Source: Nemertoderma westbladi (Eukaryota; Xenacoelomorpha; Nemertodermatida; Nemertodermatidae). Taken from it: DNA of 62,558 nucleotides. Location: NCBI GenBank assembly GCA_032718475.1, contig JAUCBJ010001728.1:64001-126558 (forward strand), read 5' to 3'. Below the pieces are notes generated by a model that worked only from the letters and a program-made list of their open reading frames with translations, was not told where the DNA came from and did no database searches. How positions within the stretch are numbered: the stretch's first letter is position 1; every line of letters starts with the position of its first letter. Below, in pieces: positions 62,149 to 62,558 of this stretch. A program made the translations under genes and the position numbers.

Positions 62149-62558
62149 CGATCAGAGACTTGCTGAGGACTTTCAAAGTTAACTGTCAGAATTTTGGTCT
62201 TTCTGGAGTTAATAAAAAGACCAACACTAGAAGCAGCATGTTCTAATGAGCTGAGGAGCCGCTGGGCTCCCTCTAATGATTCTGAGAGTACTCCTAAGTC
62301 ATCAGCAAAGTCTAGATCAGTTAGGTACTTGGCAGGATTTCCTCGACTTCTGGAGCCAGTAGGTGGAGTTATCATCACCCCATCATCATTATGATGATCT
62401 AAGGACATGCGTAGAACATAGTCAACCACAATAATGAACAAGAATGGTGCAAGTGTGTCTCCTTGGAGGACGCCCCATAACACTTCAAATGGTTCTGTGT
62501 CACCGTCAACAGTAGACACAAATGTTGTCGAACCATCGTATACTGATCTGATTGCTGC
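62145..62558 (-). pseudogene. LINE C RT palm frame (open at the window end)
   Basis: The frame contains GVLQGDTLAPFLFIIVVDYV and the catalytic motif C block LTDLDFADDLGVL, then GLFINSRKTKILTVN. It ends QVSDR and a stop caused by the one-base loss. The upstream part lies beyond the window, so whether it has the LINE B-type internal deletion cannot be seen. Confidence 0.82.

Larger units (their letters stand above)
61481..62558 (-). mobile_element. LINE C, 3' part of a LINE B-family element (cut by the window end)
   Basis: Reading on the - strand from the window edge, it matches LINE B from AAIRSVYDGSTTF onward to the 3' UTR and ends in a (TAG)n tail at 61481-61500, directly against the 34-bp minisatellite. 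Nearly all bases agree with LINE B. It retains the GGTGAGGACC bases that LINE B lost. Confidence 0.9.

Overview
This is eukaryotic (metazoan) genomic DNA, probably from a non-vertebrate animal. The evidence is spliced exons of a class I myosin with GT..AG introns, a Ty3/gypsy LTR retrotransposon, APE-type and restriction-like-nuclease LINEs, and very large minisatellites. I cannot name the species. There are no bacterial operons, rRNA genes or CRISPR arrays. By my estimate about 40 of the 62.6 kb is tandem repeat.

Backbone gene (+ strand): three exons of a myosin-I motor domain lie at 15647-15773, 35522-35645 and 40050-40128. Their reading phases match (1, 2, 0). They encode a continuous segment of about 110 residues, running from the PPGIM..ILDD block through HHYAGKV and NRDVL to the RPTTAG loop-2 region. 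The rest of the gene lies outside the window or in introns. Everything else here therefore sits in introns of this gene.

Region by region: 1-15067 is a 41/44-bp minisatellite upstream of the first visible exon. The 19.7-kb intron at 15774-35521 opens with a 35-bp minisatellite whose unit is a copy of the exon 3' end plus its 5' splice site. That array is interrupted by a young gypsy element (17047-22673, identical 287-bp LTRs, 5-bp target duplication) and by a 5'-truncated LINE (23937-25313, poly(A) tail). The same intron then holds a nest of APE-type LINEs: element A (- strand, 27611-33689) is split by element B (+ strand, 28239-30762), and a truncated copy A' follows (33690-35425). The 4.4-kb intron at 35646-40049 holds a tRNA-like (SINE-like) segment, a 25-bp minisatellite and an intact, intronless acyl-CoA synthetase gene (ACSF2-like) on the - strand. 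The next intron (from 40129, beyond the window end) holds an intronless - strand LRR-like ORF, an 18.8-kb array of 29/30-bp units with higher-order structure and inverted ends, a 34-bp minisatellite and a further LINE (C) cut by the window end.

Apart from the gypsy polyprotein and the two antisense intronless ORFs, the only genuine coding sequence I support is the myosin. Long open frames in the minisatellites result from unit lengths or unit sequences that lack stop codons.
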